A stretch of DNA of 64,000 nucleotides from Flavobacterium lutivivi (lineage in GTDB: Bacteria; Bacteroidota; Bacteroidia; Flavobacteriales; Flavobacteriaceae), in contig NZ_BMIM01000005.1 of assembly GCF_014642275.1 (NCBI RefSeq), positions 62,001-126,000 on the forward strand, given 5' to 3'. The notes under the pieces were generated by a model. That model ran no database searches. It saw only the letters and a program-made list of their open reading frames with translations, and was not told the DNA's origin. Below, one piece after another: positions 28,433 to 38,271 of the stretch (position 1 is the first letter of the stretch; each line of letters starts with the position of its first letter). The position numbers and the translations under genes are program-made.

Positions 28433-30151
28433 ATGAAAAAGTTTTCTAGTCAAATAATTATTTTTTCCCTAATAGCTTTAGTTCTAATATCTTTATTAGG
28501 CAATGTCTTTATTAATGGACAATTAGAAAACTCAACAAAAGATGTTATTCAAAGATATTTTATCATAAAAGACGTTGTTATTATTGTTGCCTACGTCTTT
28601 TTTACAAAATATGCTCTCAATCAAATCCACTCAAGATATAGCGATACATTTGCAAAATTTAAAAAAAATAATTCTGAAATAACTGAAGCTAAAGAGCGCT
28701 ACGACGTAGTGGCAAAGGCTACTAGTAACACCATTTGGGATTGGCAAATTGAAAGCGATAAGTTGGTTTGGAACAAAGGTATTCAAGGTGTATTTGGCTA
28801 CAAAAAAAGTGAAGTTGGTAGCGACTCTAATTGGTGGTTTAGCAGAATTCATCCCGAAGACAGCTTAAACATGTCAATAAAATTATATTCATTCCTTGAT
28901 GCTAAAACAGATAAATGGCAACACGAATATAGATTTCAATGTGCAGATGGAAGTTTTAAATATGTTCTTGATAGAGGTTTTCTATTGAAAGATGCTGATG
29001 GAAAAGCCATCAGAATGATTGGAGCTCTTCAAGATGTTACCAAGCAAAAAGAAGAAGAACAAAGGCTTAAACTCCTTGAAACGGCCATCACACAATCTAA
29101 AGATGCGGTGATGATTACTGATACTGAAATTGTTGATGATTATGCTCCAAAAATCATATTCGTCAATACGGCATTTTTAAAAATGACTGGATTTAGTGAA
29201 GAAGAAATTATAGGAAAGTCCATTTCACTAATATTTGGTCCAAAATCTGATATTTTACAACTCGATAAATTAAAAAATGCTGTTCTGGAATATAAAGAAT
29301 GTGTCATTGAAACCATTTGCCATAAAAAAAATGGAGAAGAATTCTGGATTAATCTTTCCATGATTCCTGTAATGACTAATGAAGGCGAGCACTCACATTG
29401 GATATCAATTCAAAGAGATGTGACTGAGGAAAAAGAAAAAATTAAAGAACGTGAACAACTTATTAGAGAGTTAACACAGAATAATAACGATTTAAAACAA
29501 TTTTCATACATCACCTCTCACAACTTGAGAGCACCATTATCAAATTTGACTGGTTTGCTCAATTTGGTTGATGATATTGAAATTGAAAACCCAGAACTCA
29601 AAGAAATTATTGCTGGATTTGCAACCTCAACTCATTTGCTAAATGAAACCATCAACGATTTAGTAAAAGTTGTCATCATAAAAGACAATCCTTCAATAAA
29701 AAAAGAAACTATTCTTATAAAAGAAATTTTTGAGAATGTGTTCAACCAATTGAGCTTTTTAATCAGTTTACACAAGCCTATTTTAAAAATTGAATTAGAT
29801 GATATTTCTATTTTAAATATGAATAAATCATATTTGGAAAGCATTTTCCTTAATCTATTAACAAATTCAATAAAATATAAATCTCCAGACAAACAATTAA
29901 AAATTACAATAACCTCAAAAACTATTAACGATAAAGTTATTCTATATTTTAAAGATAATGGAATTGGTATAGACCTAGACAGAAACAAACATAAAATCTT
30001 TGGATTGTATCAGCGATTTCATAATCATCCTGACAGCAAAGGTCTTGGATTATATTTAGTTAAATCGCAAGTGGAAACAATGGGAGGAACTATTGAGGTT
30101 AGCAGTAAAGTAGGTAAAGGAACAACTTTTACAATAACATTTAACAACTAA
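28433..30151 (+). CDS. PAS-domain sensor histidine kinase
   Basis: The 572-residue kinase has two N-terminal membrane segments (about 8-27 and 41-60), a coiled stretch, a PAS fold of the PAS_3 type (about 83-205, with DWQIESDKLVWNKG and RIHPEDS), a second PAS domain (about 215-340, DAVMITDTE, FLKMTGFSEEEIIGKS), a HisKA helix with SYITSHNLRAPLSNLTG and an ATPase domain (FLNLLTNSIKYKSP, KDNGIGID, GLGLYLVKSQVETMGG). The short cytoplasmic receiver protein encoded 4 bases downstream is the probable partner. No periplasmic sensor is visible, so an internal or membrane signal is inferred. Confidence 0.93.
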   Translation: MKKFSSQIIIFSLIALVLISLLGNVFINGQLENSTKDVIQRYFIIKDVVIIVAYVFFTKYALNQIHSRYSDTFAKFKKNNSEITEAKERYDVVAKATSNTIWDWQIESDKLVWNKGIQGVFGYKKSEVGSDSNWWFSRIHPEDSLNMSIKLYSFLDAKTDKWQHEYRFQCADGSFKYVLDRGFLLKDADGKAIRMIGALQDVTKQKEEEQRLKLLETAITQSKDAVMITDTEIVDDYAPKIIFVNTAFLKMTGFSEEEIIGKSISLIFGPKSDILQLDKLKNAVLEYKECVIETICHKKNGEEFWINLSMIPVMTNEGEHSHWISIQRDVTEEKEKIKEREQLIRELTQNNNDLKQFSYITSHNLRAPLSNLTGLLNLVDDIEIENPELKEIIAGFATSTHLLNETINDLVKVVIIKDNPSIKKETILIKEIFENVFNQLSFLISLHKPILKIELDDISILNMNKSYLESIFLNLLTNSIKYKSPDKQLKITITSKTINDKVILYFKDNGIGIDLDRNKHKIFGLYQRFHNHPDSKGLGLYLVKSQVETMGGTIEVSSKVGKGTTFTITFNN

Positions 30152-30155
30152 AATC

Positions 30156-30551
30156 ATGAATGTACTATGTATTGATGATGACCCAATTACATTGATGCTT
30201 TGCAAAAAAGTCATTGAAAAAGTAAATTTTGCTTCAACTATTTTTACTTCAAATAACGGTGAAGAAGCCTTAGAGTTTTTTAATTCTTTAAATCAAGACA
30301 AAGAATTCGAAAAAATAGATATTGTTTTTTTAGATTTGAATATGCCTATAATGAACGGATGGGAATTTCTTGATGAATATATAAAAAATCAATTTGACAA
30401 AGTCTTCCACAAAACAAAATTCATCGTTTTATCTTCAACAATAGACCCAAAAGACATTAACAAGTCAAAGACATATGAGATAGTTATAGATTTTATATCA
30501 AAACCAATAACAAAAGAGCTTCTAGAGGATTTAAAAACTAAATTAAACTAA
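30156..30551 (+). CDS. CheY-like single-domain response regulator
   Basis: The 131-residue protein is a receiver domain alone: acidic pair LCIDDDPIT, phosphoacceptor Asp at about residue 60 in VFLDLNMPIMNGWEF, the Thr/Ser position in VLSSTIDP, and the Lys in FISKPIT. It has no output domain, so it must pass the signal on by protein contact. It follows the PAS kinase by 4 bases and is almost certainly co-transcribed with it. Confidence 0.93.
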   Translation: MNVLCIDDDPITLMLCKKVIEKVNFASTIFTSNNGEEALEFFNSLNQDKEFEKIDIVFLDLNMPIMNGWEFLDEYIKNQFDKVFHKTKFIVLSSTIDPKDINKSKTYEIVIDFISKPITKELLEDLKTKLN

Positions 30552-30553
30552 AA

Positions 30554-30580
30554 AAGACACCTAAAAAGGTGTCTTCTTAA
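30554..30580. terminator. Bidirectional terminator between the response regulator and rpsT
   Basis: The stem AAGACACC/GGTGTCTT (30554-30561 and 30568-30575) is preceded by an A-run. It lies between converging genes; the plus-strand T-run is weak. Confidence 0.7.
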
Positions 30581-30604
30581 TATAAGATAATAGGAATACT
30601 TTCC

Positions 30605-30859
30605 TTATGATAATCTTGCAACGTGTTTAGTCAATTTAGACTTCAAGTTTGATGCTTTATTATCATGTATGATATTTTTCTTAGCTAATTTATCAATCAT
30701 AGATATAACAGAAGCTAACTTAGCAACTGCATCAGCTTTAACAGTCGTTAATCTTAATGCTTTAACTGCATTACGAGCTGTTTTATGTTGATATCTGTTT
30801 AAAACTCTTTTCTTTTCGTTGCTTCTTATTCTTTTTAAAGCTGACTTATGATTTGCCAT
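30605..30859 (-). CDS. rpsT: Small ribosomal subunit protein bS20
   Basis: The 84-residue basic helical protein begins MANHKSALKRIRSNEKKR, the hallmark of bS20, which binds 16S rRNA early in assembly of the small subunit. The middle and end (TVKADAVAKLASVISMIDKL, KNIIHDNKASNLKSKLTKHV) also fit. It lies next to two tRNA-Glu genes transcribed in the same direction and may share their transcript. Confidence 0.97.
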   Translation of the reverse strand: MANHKSALKRIRSNEKKRVLNRYQHKTARNAVKALRLTTVKADAVAKLASVISMIDKLAKKNIIHDNKASNLKSKLTKHVARLS

Positions 30860-30889
30860 TTTTTGTTATTTTTTAAATTAAAAAAATTG

Positions 30890-30961
30890 TAGCCCGTAAG
30901 GGAATCGAACCCTTCTTACCAGGATGAAAACCTGGCGTCCTAACCGATAGACGAACGGGCC
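30890..30961 (-). tRNA. tRNA-Glu (anticodon UUC), copy 1
   Basis: The minus-strand sequence folds into a cloverleaf with acceptor GGCCCGT/ACGGGCT, D arm beginning TCGTCTATCGG, anticodon loop TTTTCAT carrying TTC, and T arm GGGTTCGATTCCC. The closing acceptor pair is G-U. CCA is not encoded. It is identical to the neighbouring copy. Confidence 0.96.
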
Positions 30962-30982
30962 ATAACCTGTTTTCTACATTTG

Positions 30983-31054
30983 TAGCCCGTAAGGGAATCG
31001 AACCCTTCTTACCAGGATGAAAACCTGGCGTCCTAACCGATAGACGAACGGGCC
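30983..31054 (-). tRNA. tRNA-Glu (anticodon UUC), copy 2
   Basis: Same 72-base sequence as the copy at 30890-30961 with a 21-base spacer between. It is the upstream member of the pair and is preceded by a good promoter at 31074. Confidence 0.96.
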
Positions 31055-31073
31055 TACTTGCGTAATGCGGATG

Positions 31074-31103
31074 CAAAAATACAACTATTTTTTATTCGTA
31101 CAA
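31074..31103 (-). promoter_or_regulatory. Promoter of the tRNA-Glu pair (TTG-N19-TATTTTTG)
   Basis: On the minus strand, TATTTTTG (31074-31081) is preceded by TTG (31101-31103) with a 19-base spacer, which is the full Bacteroidota -33/-7 consensus. It lies about 20 bases before the first tRNA. Confidence 0.75.
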
Positions 31104-31130
31104 TAGTAAAATAATTTTTTTTACTATTTT

Positions 31131-32609
31131 TTAGTAAGCCTTAGCAAACAGTACTCTTCCAGCTGATTTTGCTCCACTAAAAACACATTTTCCTTCCTCC
31201 TCAACCCTATCTAAAGGTATGCATCTTATCGTAGCTTTGGTCAATTCTTTGATTTTTTCTTCAGTTTCTGATGTTCCATCCCAATGTGCAGAAACAAAAC
31301 CTGTTTTATTTTCCAACACTTCTTGAAACTCTTCAAAAGAATTAACTTCTGTGATATGATTATTTCTAAAATTCAATGCTCTGTCGAACAAATCTTTTTG
31401 AATTGTCTCCAATAAACTAGAGATGTGTTCAACAATATTTTGATTTGAAACTATTTCTTTTGTCAAATTATCCCTTCTTGCTACTTCAAAAGTACCATTC
31501 TCTAAATCTTTAGGTCCAATAGCAATTCGAACAGGTACTCCTTTTAATTCCCATTCGTTGAATTTAAATCCAGGTGACAAGGTATCTCTTGTGTCAAATT
31601 TTACAGATATACCTAACTTTCTTAATTGTTTTGACAATGATTCAACTAGGTCATTAATTTGATTAAATTGTTCATCCGTTTTAAAAATTGGAACTATAAC
31701 AACTTGAATTGGAGCAAGATTTGGTGGTAATACCAATCCTTTATCATCTGAATGTGTCATAACTAATGCTCCCATCAATCTTGTTGAAACACCCCAACTC
31801 GTTCCCCAAACATGTTCTAACTTGCCTTCTTTACTTGCAAACTTTACATCAAAAGCTTTGGCAAAATTTTGACCTAGAAAATGTGAAGTTCCAGCTTGCA
31901 AGGCTTTTCCATCTTGCATTAAGGCTTCTATACAATACGTTTCTTCTGCTCCAGCAAATCTTTCATTGGCTGTTTTAATTCCTTTTATTACTGGAATTGC
32001 CATAAAGTTCTCAACAAAATCAGCGTAAACATTCATCATTTTTTCTGTTTCTTCTATCGCTTCTTGTTTTGTTGCATGTGCCGTATGTCCTTCTTGCCAT
32101 AAAAACTCGGCTGTTCTCAAGAACAATCGTGTTCTCATTTCCCAACGTACCACATTAGCCCATTGATTGATTAATAGAGGTAAATCTCTGTAAGACTGTA
32201 TCCAGTTTTTATAAGTGCTCCAAATTATGGCTTCACTTGTAGGTCTAACTATGAGCTCTTCTTCGAGTTTGGCATTTGGATCAACAATTAGTTTCCCTTT
32301 ATTTTCTTCATCAGTTTTCAGACGATAATGAGTAACTATAGCGCATTCTTTCGCAAATCCTTCTGCATTTTTTTCTTCAGCTTCAAACATGCTTTTGGGT
32401 ACAAAAAGAGGGAAATAAGCATTTGAATGACCTGTTTCTTTGAACATATCGTCCAACTGGCGTTGCATTTTTTCCCAAATAGCATAACCATATGGTTTTA
32501 TCACCATACAACCTCTAACTCCAGAGTTTTCGGCTAAATCAGCTTTTACAACAAGCTCGTTATACCATTTGGAATAATCTTCTTCTCTTTTTGTTAAGTT
32601 TTTACTCAT
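31131..32609 (-). CDS. proS: Prolyl-tRNA synthetase (archaeal/eukaryal type)
   Basis: The 492-residue enzyme charges tRNA-Pro. It begins [19 protein letters not shown] and carries class II motifs ([63 protein letters not shown]). It lacks the editing insertion of the long bacterial ProRS (about 570 residues) and ends in a Tyr, as in the short eukaryal/archaeal type common in Bacteroidota. The ATG at 32609 is preferred to an upstream one at 32627. Confidence 0.96.
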   Translation of the reverse strand: MSKNLTKREEDYSKWYNELVVKADLAENSGVRGCMVIKPYGYAIWEKMQRQLDDMFKETGHSNAYFPLFVPKSMFEAEEKNAEGFAKECAIVTHYRLKTDEENKGKLIVDPNAKLEEELIVRPTSEAIIWSTYKNWIQSYRDLPLLINQWANVVRWEMRTRLFLRTAEFLWQEGHTAHATKQEAIEETEKMMNVYADFVENFMAIPVIKGIKTANERFAGAEETYCIEALMQDGKALQAGTSHFLGQNFAKAFDVKFASKEGKLEHVWGTSWGVSTRLMGALVMTHSDDKGLVLPPNLAPIQVVIVPIFKTDEQFNQINDLVESLSKQLRKLGISVKFDTRDTLSPGFKFNEWELKGVPVRIAIGPKDLENGTFEVARRDNLTKEIVSNQNIVEHISSLLETIQKDLFDRALNFRNNHITEVNSFEEFQEVLENKTGFVSAHWDGTSETEEKIKELTKATIRCIPLDRVEEEGKCVFSGAKSAGRVLFAKAY

Positions 32610-32661
32610 AATAAATATTTGGCACAAAAATTGTTTAACTTATTTTAACTAAATAGTTCAG

Positions 32662-32669
32662 CAAAACTA
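32662..32669 (-). promoter_or_regulatory. -7 element (TAGTTTTG) for proS
   Basis: On the minus strand TAGTTTTG lies 52 bases before the ATG at 32609; a TTG (plus-strand CAA at 32687-32689) lies 17 bases further upstream. Confidence 0.45.
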
Positions 32670-32708
32670 ACTAATTTTGTATAGTCCAACAATAAAAATG
32701 CTAATGAT

Positions 32709-33722
32709 ATGAAAACAAAATTCCTTCTACTAGTCAATTGGCCCGTTTACTTTGTATTCGGTAGTATATTTTTTAGTCTTTATTCGTGTGGTTCTTACCA
32801 AAACTCATCTTATTATGATAATGATGGCGTTTATGGAAATTCAACCGAAGCTAAAAAAACACAGCCTGAAAATTCTAATTCAGAAAATAGCCAAAAATAT
32901 AAAGAGTACTTTAGCTCATTAAACCAAAATGATGAAGTGTTTACCGATGTAGAAAATTATTCTACAACAAGAGATACAGTAGCTACCAGAGAAACTCAAG
33001 AGTATAGCTCAGGAAATTATTCTTCATGGGGAAGCAATGCTCAATCAGTAACAATAAATGTTTATGACAATTCTTGGGGCTGGAATTATTGGAACAACTA
33101 CTGGTACGGAAATTATTGGGGATGGAATAACTGGTATGGTCCTAGTTGGGGATTTGGTTGGAATAATTGGTATGGTCCAAGCTACTATTGGGGTTGGAAT
33201 TGGGGCTGGTATAGTCCTTACTATTATAATAATTGGGGTTGGAATAATTACTATGGATATGCTTGGAATAACGGATACTACAATCATGGAACAAGAGGTG
33301 GAAGAAGTGATTACTATGGTAATAGACTTGGCAACAGAAATTCGGTGAGAGGTAATGACATTAGAACCAATTCTTTTAATAATCCTAGGAGCAATTTTGG
33401 AGGAAGAAACAGCTACGAACAACCTAACAGAAGTAATATTTCAAATCCAACGAGAGGAAACTACACGACACCTCCAAGAGGAAATACAACAACCACTCCT
33501 GTAAGAAACTATAACAACACATCTAATTCCTCATCTACACAACCGAGACCAAATGTTTCACAACCGAGACCTAGTTCTTCATCTAGCTCAAATAGTACTA
33601 CTCCAACCAGAAGCTATTCTGGAACTAGAAGCTCCAGCTACTCATCGGGAAGTTATAGTAGCGGAAGCTCAGGTGGTGGAAGTTACGGTGGAGGAAGATC
33701 AAGCGGTGGAGGAAGAAGATAA
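32709..33722 (+). CDS. Trp/Tyr/Asn/Gly-rich lipoprotein
   Basis: The 337-residue protein has a lipoprotein-like start with the lipobox SLYSC at about residue 27. After a polar linker, residues about 123-200 are extraordinarily rich in Trp, Tyr, Asn and Gly (short units such as NWYGPSWGFGWNNWYGPS), followed by an Arg/Asn/Thr/Pro-rich stretch and a final Ser/Gly/Tyr-rich tail ending GGGRR. No enzymatic domain is visible. The protein is predicted to be an outer-membrane-anchored, low-complexity surface component. It lies 32 bases before the OmpP1-like gene. Confidence 0.75.
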   Translation: MKTKFLLLVNWPVYFVFGSIFFSLYSCGSYQNSSYYDNDGVYGNSTEAKKTQPENSNSENSQKYKEYFSSLNQNDEVFTDVENYSTTRDTVATRETQEYSSGNYSSWGSNAQSVTINVYDNSWGWNYWNNYWYGNYWGWNNWYGPSWGFGWNNWYGPSYYWGWNWGWYSPYYYNNWGWNNYYGYAWNNGYYNHGTRGGRSDYYGNRLGNRNSVRGNDIRTNSFNNPRSNFGGRNSYEQPNRSNISNPTRGNYTTPPRGNTTTTPVRNYNNTSNSSSTQPRPNVSQPRPSSSSSSNSTTPTRSYSGTRSSSYSSGSYSSGSSGGGSYGGGRSSGGGRR

Positions 33723-33754
33723 TTCAAAAATTTATAAATAGTAAAATAATTGCC

Positions 33755-35257
33755 ATGAAAAAAATATTAACATGCTTGTTTTTTTGCGCTTCATTTTCTC
33801 AAATTTTTGCACAAGAAACAACACCTGAAGATGCCTTGAGATTATCAGTAGAAAACCTTACTGGAACCGCTAGATTTAGAAGTATGAGTGGTGCATTTGG
33901 AGCATTGGGTGGAGATTTGTCTGCAATAAACCAAAACCCTGCTGGTTCAGTGTTTTTTAATAATAATTTCGGTTCTATTACAGGTTCTGTTTTCAATACC
34001 AAAAATAGTTCTACCTATTTTGGAACAAAAACTAAAGACAATGACACTACGTTGGATTTAAACCAAGCTGGAGTAGTTTTTGTTTTCAATGATAACAGTG
34101 GAAAAACAGATTGGAAAAAAATTGCATTAGCATTTAATTATGACAATACTAATAATTTTGGAAACAGCATTTTTTCTAAAGGAACTAATCCATATAATTC
34201 GATTGGAAATTATTTTGTAGATATTGCACAAGGAATACCATTGAACGTATTGACTGATTATGATTTTTATCAATTAAATTTTTATGAACAGCAAACTTAT
34301 CTTGGTTATGACACATACATTTTTGAAGCAAATGATAATATCCCTAGTAATACTAGTTATTATACCAATATACCTTTGGGAGGAAACTATTATCAAGAAA
34401 ATTCTGTTTCAACATCAGGATATAATGGAAAACTAACGGCAAATTTTGCAACTACATACAAAGATTTTTTGTCTTTGGGTATGAATCTTAATTTTCATTT
34501 TGTTGACATTATCAAAACAAGCTCTGTTTATGAGTCAAATACAAACCCTATATATGACTCAGGTTCAACTATTTCTGAATTATTATTTGAAAACCAACTT
34601 TCTACTATAGGTTCAGGATTTTCATTTAGCCTAGGAACTATTGTAAAAGCTACTGATTTTTTAAGATTTGGATTATCTTATGATTCGCCAACATGGTATA
34701 GACTTACAGATGAACTAACTCAAGGAGTAGCAACGCACAGTATAAATAATCAAGATGGAAATGAGTTTCCTACTTCATATCAACCAACTATTCAATATGC
34801 TCCATACAAAATTCAAACACCAAGTAAATGGACTGGAAGTGTAGCTTTAATTTTTGGCAAAAGAGGTTTACTAAGTGCTGATGTTTCTACAAAAGACTAC
34901 AGTACAACAAGATTTAAACCAAAAAATGATTTTCAAGATTTGAATACATTTATGAGTAATGCTCTAGATAATGCTATTGAAGTTCGTCTTGGCGGCGAAT
35001 ATAAAATCAAACAATTCAGTTTACGTGGTGGATATCATTTTGATCAAAGCCCATACAAAACTGATGTAACCTTTGGAGATTTGACTGGCTATTCTGGTGG
35101 AATTGGTTATAGTTTTGGCGAAAGTAAACTAGATTTAGCTTACAACTATGAGCATAGAAAAATGAATCAATTGCTAGTCACATCTGGCATGACTGATCCT
35201 GCAAGAATTAGTCGTTACAACAATAATGTTACTATCACTTATTCTGTAAATTTCTAA
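33755..35257 (+). CDS. OmpP1/FadL-like outer-membrane transporter
   Basis: The 500-residue protein has a signal peptide (ending SQIFAQ) and an N-terminal segment FRSMSGAFGALGGDLSAINQNPAGS of the kind found in the FadL/OmpP1/TodX family, where it forms the plug hatch. A beta barrel follows and the last residues form an amphipathic strand (VTITYSVNF) with a terminal Phe. Family members carry hydrophobic molecules such as long-chain fatty acids; the ligand here is not readable. It follows the low-complexity lipoprotein and ends at a strong terminator. Confidence 0.85.
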   Translation: MKKILTCLFFCASFSQIFAQETTPEDALRLSVENLTGTARFRSMSGAFGALGGDLSAINQNPAGSVFFNNNFGSITGSVFNTKNSSTYFGTKTKDNDTTLDLNQAGVVFVFNDNSGKTDWKKIALAFNYDNTNNFGNSIFSKGTNPYNSIGNYFVDIAQGIPLNVLTDYDFYQLNFYEQQTYLGYDTYIFEANDNIPSNTSYYTNIPLGGNYYQENSVSTSGYNGKLTANFATTYKDFLSLGMNLNFHFVDIIKTSSVYESNTNPIYDSGSTISELLFENQLSTIGSGFSFSLGTIVKATDFLRFGLSYDSPTWYRLTDELTQGVATHSINNQDGNEFPTSYQPTIQYAPYKIQTPSKWTGSVALIFGKRGLLSADVSTKDYSTTRFKPKNDFQDLNTFMSNALDNAIEVRLGGEYKIKQFSLRGGYHFDQSPYKTDVTFGDLTGYSGGIGYSFGESKLDLAYNYEHRKMNQLLVTSGMTDPARISRYNNNVTITYSVNF

Positions 35258-35274
35258 AAAATCTAAATAATTCC

Positions 35275-35304
35275 AAAAGCCGCTTTTGAAAAGCGGCTTT
35301 TTTG
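35275..35304 (+). terminator. Terminator after the OmpP1-like gene
   Basis: The stem AAAAGCCGCTT/AAGCGGCTTTT is followed by a run of T residues. Confidence 0.9.
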
Positions 35305-35352
35305 TTTTTAATTTCTATTGAGATTTTCTTTTTTATAGTGATATAAATAACG

Positions 35353-35360
35353 TAATTTTG
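35353..35360 (+). promoter_or_regulatory. -7 element (TAATTTTG) for rimO
   Basis: The octamer lies 20 bases before the rimO ATG at 35381. Confidence 0.55.
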
Positions 35361-35380
35361 CACTCCAATTTTCTAAATCA

Positions 35381-36697
35381 ATGAGAACCAAATCCTTAAA
35401 AAAAAACAAAATCAACGTAATCACTCTTGGCTGTTCAAAAAATGTTTATGACAGCGAAGTTTTGATGGGACAATTGAAGGCCAACGGAAAAGATGTCGAA
35501 CATGAAGCTCCAAAAAATGATGAAGGAAACGTTATTGTCATCAACACTTGCGGGTTTATCGATAATGCCAAAGCAGAGTCTGTAAATACCATTCTCGAAT
35601 ATGCCGACAAAAAAGAGAGAGGATTAGTTGACAAAGTATTTGTCACTGGATGTCTTTCTGAGAGATATAGACCAGATTTAGAAAAAGAAATCCCTAATGT
35701 TGACCAGTTTTTTGGCACAACAGAATTGCCTTTATTGTTAAAAGCTCTTGGCGCAGACTACAAACACGAATTAATAGGAGAACGCTTAACAACTACACCC
35801 AAGAATTATGCTTATTTAAAAATCGCTGAAGGTTGTGACAGACCATGTAGTTTTTGTGCAATTCCTTTGATGAGAGGAAAACACGTTTCTACACCAATTG
35901 AAAGTCTGGTTATCGAAGCAGAAAAATTGGCTAAAAATGGAGTAAAAGAACTTATTCTAATAGCTCAAGACTTGACCTATTATGGTTTGGATTTATACAA
36001 AAAAAGGAATCTTGCAGAGTTATTAGAAGCATTGCTAAAAGTAGAAGGCATTGAGTGGATTAGATTGCATTATGCATTCCCAACTGGGTTTCCAATGGAT
36101 GTACTCGAACTAATGAAAAGAGAACCAAAAATTTGTAATTATATTGATATTCCTCTTCAACACATATCAGATAATATTCTAAAATCGATGCGTCGTGGGA
36201 CAACCTATGAAAAGACAACCCAATTATTAAAAGATTTTAGAAAAGCAGTTCCAGGAATGGCAATAAGAACAACTTTGATAGTTGGTTATCCTGGAGAAAC
36301 TGAAGAAGATTTTCAACTTTTGAAAAATTGGGTAGAAGAAATGCGTTTTGAACGATTAGGATGTTTTACTTATTCGCATGAAGAAAATACACATGCTTTC
36401 AATTTGGTTGATGATGTTCCAGAAGAAGTAAAACAAGCTCGTGCAGCAGAGATAATGGATATTCAGGCTCAGATTTCATGGGAATTAAATCAGGAAAAAA
36501 TTGGACAAACTTTTAAATGCGCTATCGATAGAAAAGAAGGTCAATATTTCATTGGTAGAACAGAGTTTGATAGCCCAGACGTTGATAACGAAGTTTTAGT
36601 CGATGCTTCAAAACATTATTTAAAGACTGGTGATTTTGTAAATATAAAAATCACAGATGCTACTGAATTTGATTTATACGGTGAACCACAATTATAA
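35381..36697 (+). CDS. rimO: Ribosomal protein uS12 methylthiotransferase RimO
   Basis: The 438-residue radical SAM enzyme adds a methylthio group to an aspartate of uS12. It has the N-terminal UPF0004 domain (TLGCSKNVYDSE, INTCGFI, VTGCLSERY), the radical SAM cluster motif CDRPCSFC (Cys at about 152, 156, 159) and a C-terminal TRAM domain (IGRTEFDSPDVDNEVLVDA). CSKNVYDSE and the short C-terminus mark it as RimO rather than MiaB. It stands alone between two terminators. Confidence 0.96.
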   Translation: MRTKSLKKNKINVITLGCSKNVYDSEVLMGQLKANGKDVEHEAPKNDEGNVIVINTCGFIDNAKAESVNTILEYADKKERGLVDKVFVTGCLSERYRPDLEKEIPNVDQFFGTTELPLLLKALGADYKHELIGERLTTTPKNYAYLKIAEGCDRPCSFCAIPLMRGKHVSTPIESLVIEAEKLAKNGVKELILIAQDLTYYGLDLYKKRNLAELLEALLKVEGIEWIRLHYAFPTGFPMDVLELMKREPKICNYIDIPLQHISDNILKSMRRGTTYEKTTQLLKDFRKAVPGMAIRTTLIVGYPGETEEDFQLLKNWVEEMRFERLGCFTYSHEENTHAFNLVDDVPEEVKQARAAEIMDIQAQISWELNQEKIGQTFKCAIDRKEGQYFIGRTEFDSPDVDNEVLVDASKHYLKTGDFVNIKITDATEFDLYGEPQL

Positions 36698-36724
36698 AAA
36701 AAATCCGCATCAGCGGATTTTTTT
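36698..36724. terminator. Bidirectional terminator between rimO and the carboxylase operon
   Basis: The stem AAATCCGC/GCGGATTT (36701-36708 and 36713-36720) is flanked by A and T runs. Confidence 0.9.
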
Positions 36725-36726
36725 AT

Positions 36727-38268
36727 TTACAAAGGTATATTTCCATGTTTTCGTTTAGGTGTTGAAACTTCTTTGTTTTCCAACATTGCAAATGCTTTTA
36801 TCAACTTTCTTCGAGTTTCATTTGGTAAAATAACTTCATCGATAAAACCTCTTTGCGCAGCGGTATATGGATTAGCAAATAAATCAGCATATTCTTTTTC
36901 TTTTTCAAGAAGTTTTGCTTCTGGGTTTTCAGCTTCGCTAATTTCTTTTTTAAATATAATTTCAGAAGCTCCTTTTGCTCCCATTACTGCAATTTCGGCA
37001 GTTGGCCAAGCAAAATTCATATCAGCTCCAATGTGCTTTGAGTTCATTACGTCATAAGCACCACCATAGGCTTTTCTGGTAATTACTGTTACTTTTGGAA
37101 CTGTTGCTTCGCTGAGAGCATACAACAATTTTGCACCATGTACAATAATTCCATTCCATTCTTGGTCTGTTCCTGGAAGAAAACCAGGCACATCCTCTAA
37201 AACCAATAATGGAATATTGAAACAATCACAAAAACGAGTAAAGCGAGCAGCCTTGATAGAACTTTTAACATCGAGACATCCAGCTAGGTACATTGGATTA
37301 TTAGCTACGATACCTATGCTTCTACCAGCTAATCTGGCAAAACCTACAATAATATTTTCGGCATAATTTTTATGAATTTCAAAAAAACTATCTTCATCGA
37401 TAATTCCTTTGATAACATCATGCATATCATAAGGTTTATTTGCATTTTCAGGAACGATGTTCATTAATTCATCACGGTATTCATCAGAAACTATATAAGG
37501 TAATTTTGGCGTAGTTTCTTTATTGTTTTGCGGAACATAACTCAATAATTTTTTTAAATCTTCCAAACATTCTACTCCATTTGGTGATGTTATATGTGCT
37601 ACACCAGACTTGGTAGAATGTGTTATTGCACCACCAAGTTCTTCAGAAGTTACTTCCTCATTAGTTACAGTTTTCACAACATTTGGACCAGTTACAAACA
37701 TATAACTGTTATTTTCCACCATCATGGTGAAATCTGTCATTGCAGGAGAATAAACAGCTCCACCAGCGCATGGTCCCATTATTGCCGAAATTTGAGGTAT
37801 AACACCACTTGCTTGAACATTTCTATAAAAAATATCGGCATAGCCACCAAGTGAACGAACACCTTCTTGTATTCTAGCACCACCAGAGTCGTTTAGACCA
37901 ATCATTGGTGCTCCAACTTTTACAGCCATATCCATGACTTTACAAATTTTTTCGGCATGAGTTTCAGATAATGCACCTCCAAATACCGTGAAATCTTGAG
38001 CAAATATGTAAACCAATCTACCATTTATAGTTCCATATCCAGTGATAACTCCATCTCCATAATAGGTTTCTTTCTCCATACCGAAATCAGTAGTTCTGTG
38101 TGTAACCAACATCCCAATTTCTTCAAAAGAACCTTCATCGAGTAAATATTCAACTCTTTCTCTGGCCGTTAATTTTTTCTTTTCATGCTGTTTTGCAATC
38201 CTTTTTTCGCCTCCACCTAGTTTGGCTAAAGCAACTTTATCTTCGAGAATTTTTATTTTATCTTCCAT
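36727..38268 (-). CDS. Acyl-CoA carboxylase, carboxyltransferase (beta) subunit
   Basis: The 513-residue subunit carries both halves of the carboxyltransferase fold ([37 protein letters not shown], then [19 protein letters not shown] and [14 protein letters not shown]). It transfers carboxyl from biotin to an acyl-CoA, most likely propionyl-CoA or a related substrate, but methylcrotonyl-CoA cannot be excluded. It is the last gene of a three-gene operon with the biotin carboxylase (3 bases upstream) and the biotin carrier. Confidence 0.92.
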   Translation of the reverse strand: MEDKIKILEDKVALAKLGGGEKRIAKQHEKKKLTARERVEYLLDEGSFEEIGMLVTHRTTDFGMEKETYYGDGVITGYGTINGRLVYIFAQDFTVFGGALSETHAEKICKVMDMAVKVGAPMIGLNDSGGARIQEGVRSLGGYADIFYRNVQASGVIPQISAIMGPCAGGAVYSPAMTDFTMMVENNSYMFVTGPNVVKTVTNEEVTSEELGGAITHSTKSGVAHITSPNGVECLEDLKKLLSYVPQNNKETTPKLPYIVSDEYRDELMNIVPENANKPYDMHDVIKGIIDEDSFFEIHKNYAENIIVGFARLAGRSIGIVANNPMYLAGCLDVKSSIKAARFTRFCDCFNIPLLVLEDVPGFLPGTDQEWNGIIVHGAKLLYALSEATVPKVTVITRKAYGGAYDVMNSKHIGADMNFAWPTAEIAVMGAKGASEIIFKKEISEAENPEAKLLEKEKEYADLFANPYTAAQRGFIDEVILPNETRRKLIKAFAMLENKEVSTPKRKHGNIPL

Positions 38269-38271
38269 GGT

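Noticed and set aside
30873-31076. A 67-codon open frame on the minus strand
   Set aside because: It is made of the two tRNA-Glu genes and their spacer, repeating the same peptide twice; it is not a gene.
33045-33422. Antisense frame of 125 codons in the low-complexity lipoprotein gene
   Set aside because: It is rich in Ile, Val and Pro as a direct complement of Trp/Tyr/Asn codons; a shadow of the real gene.
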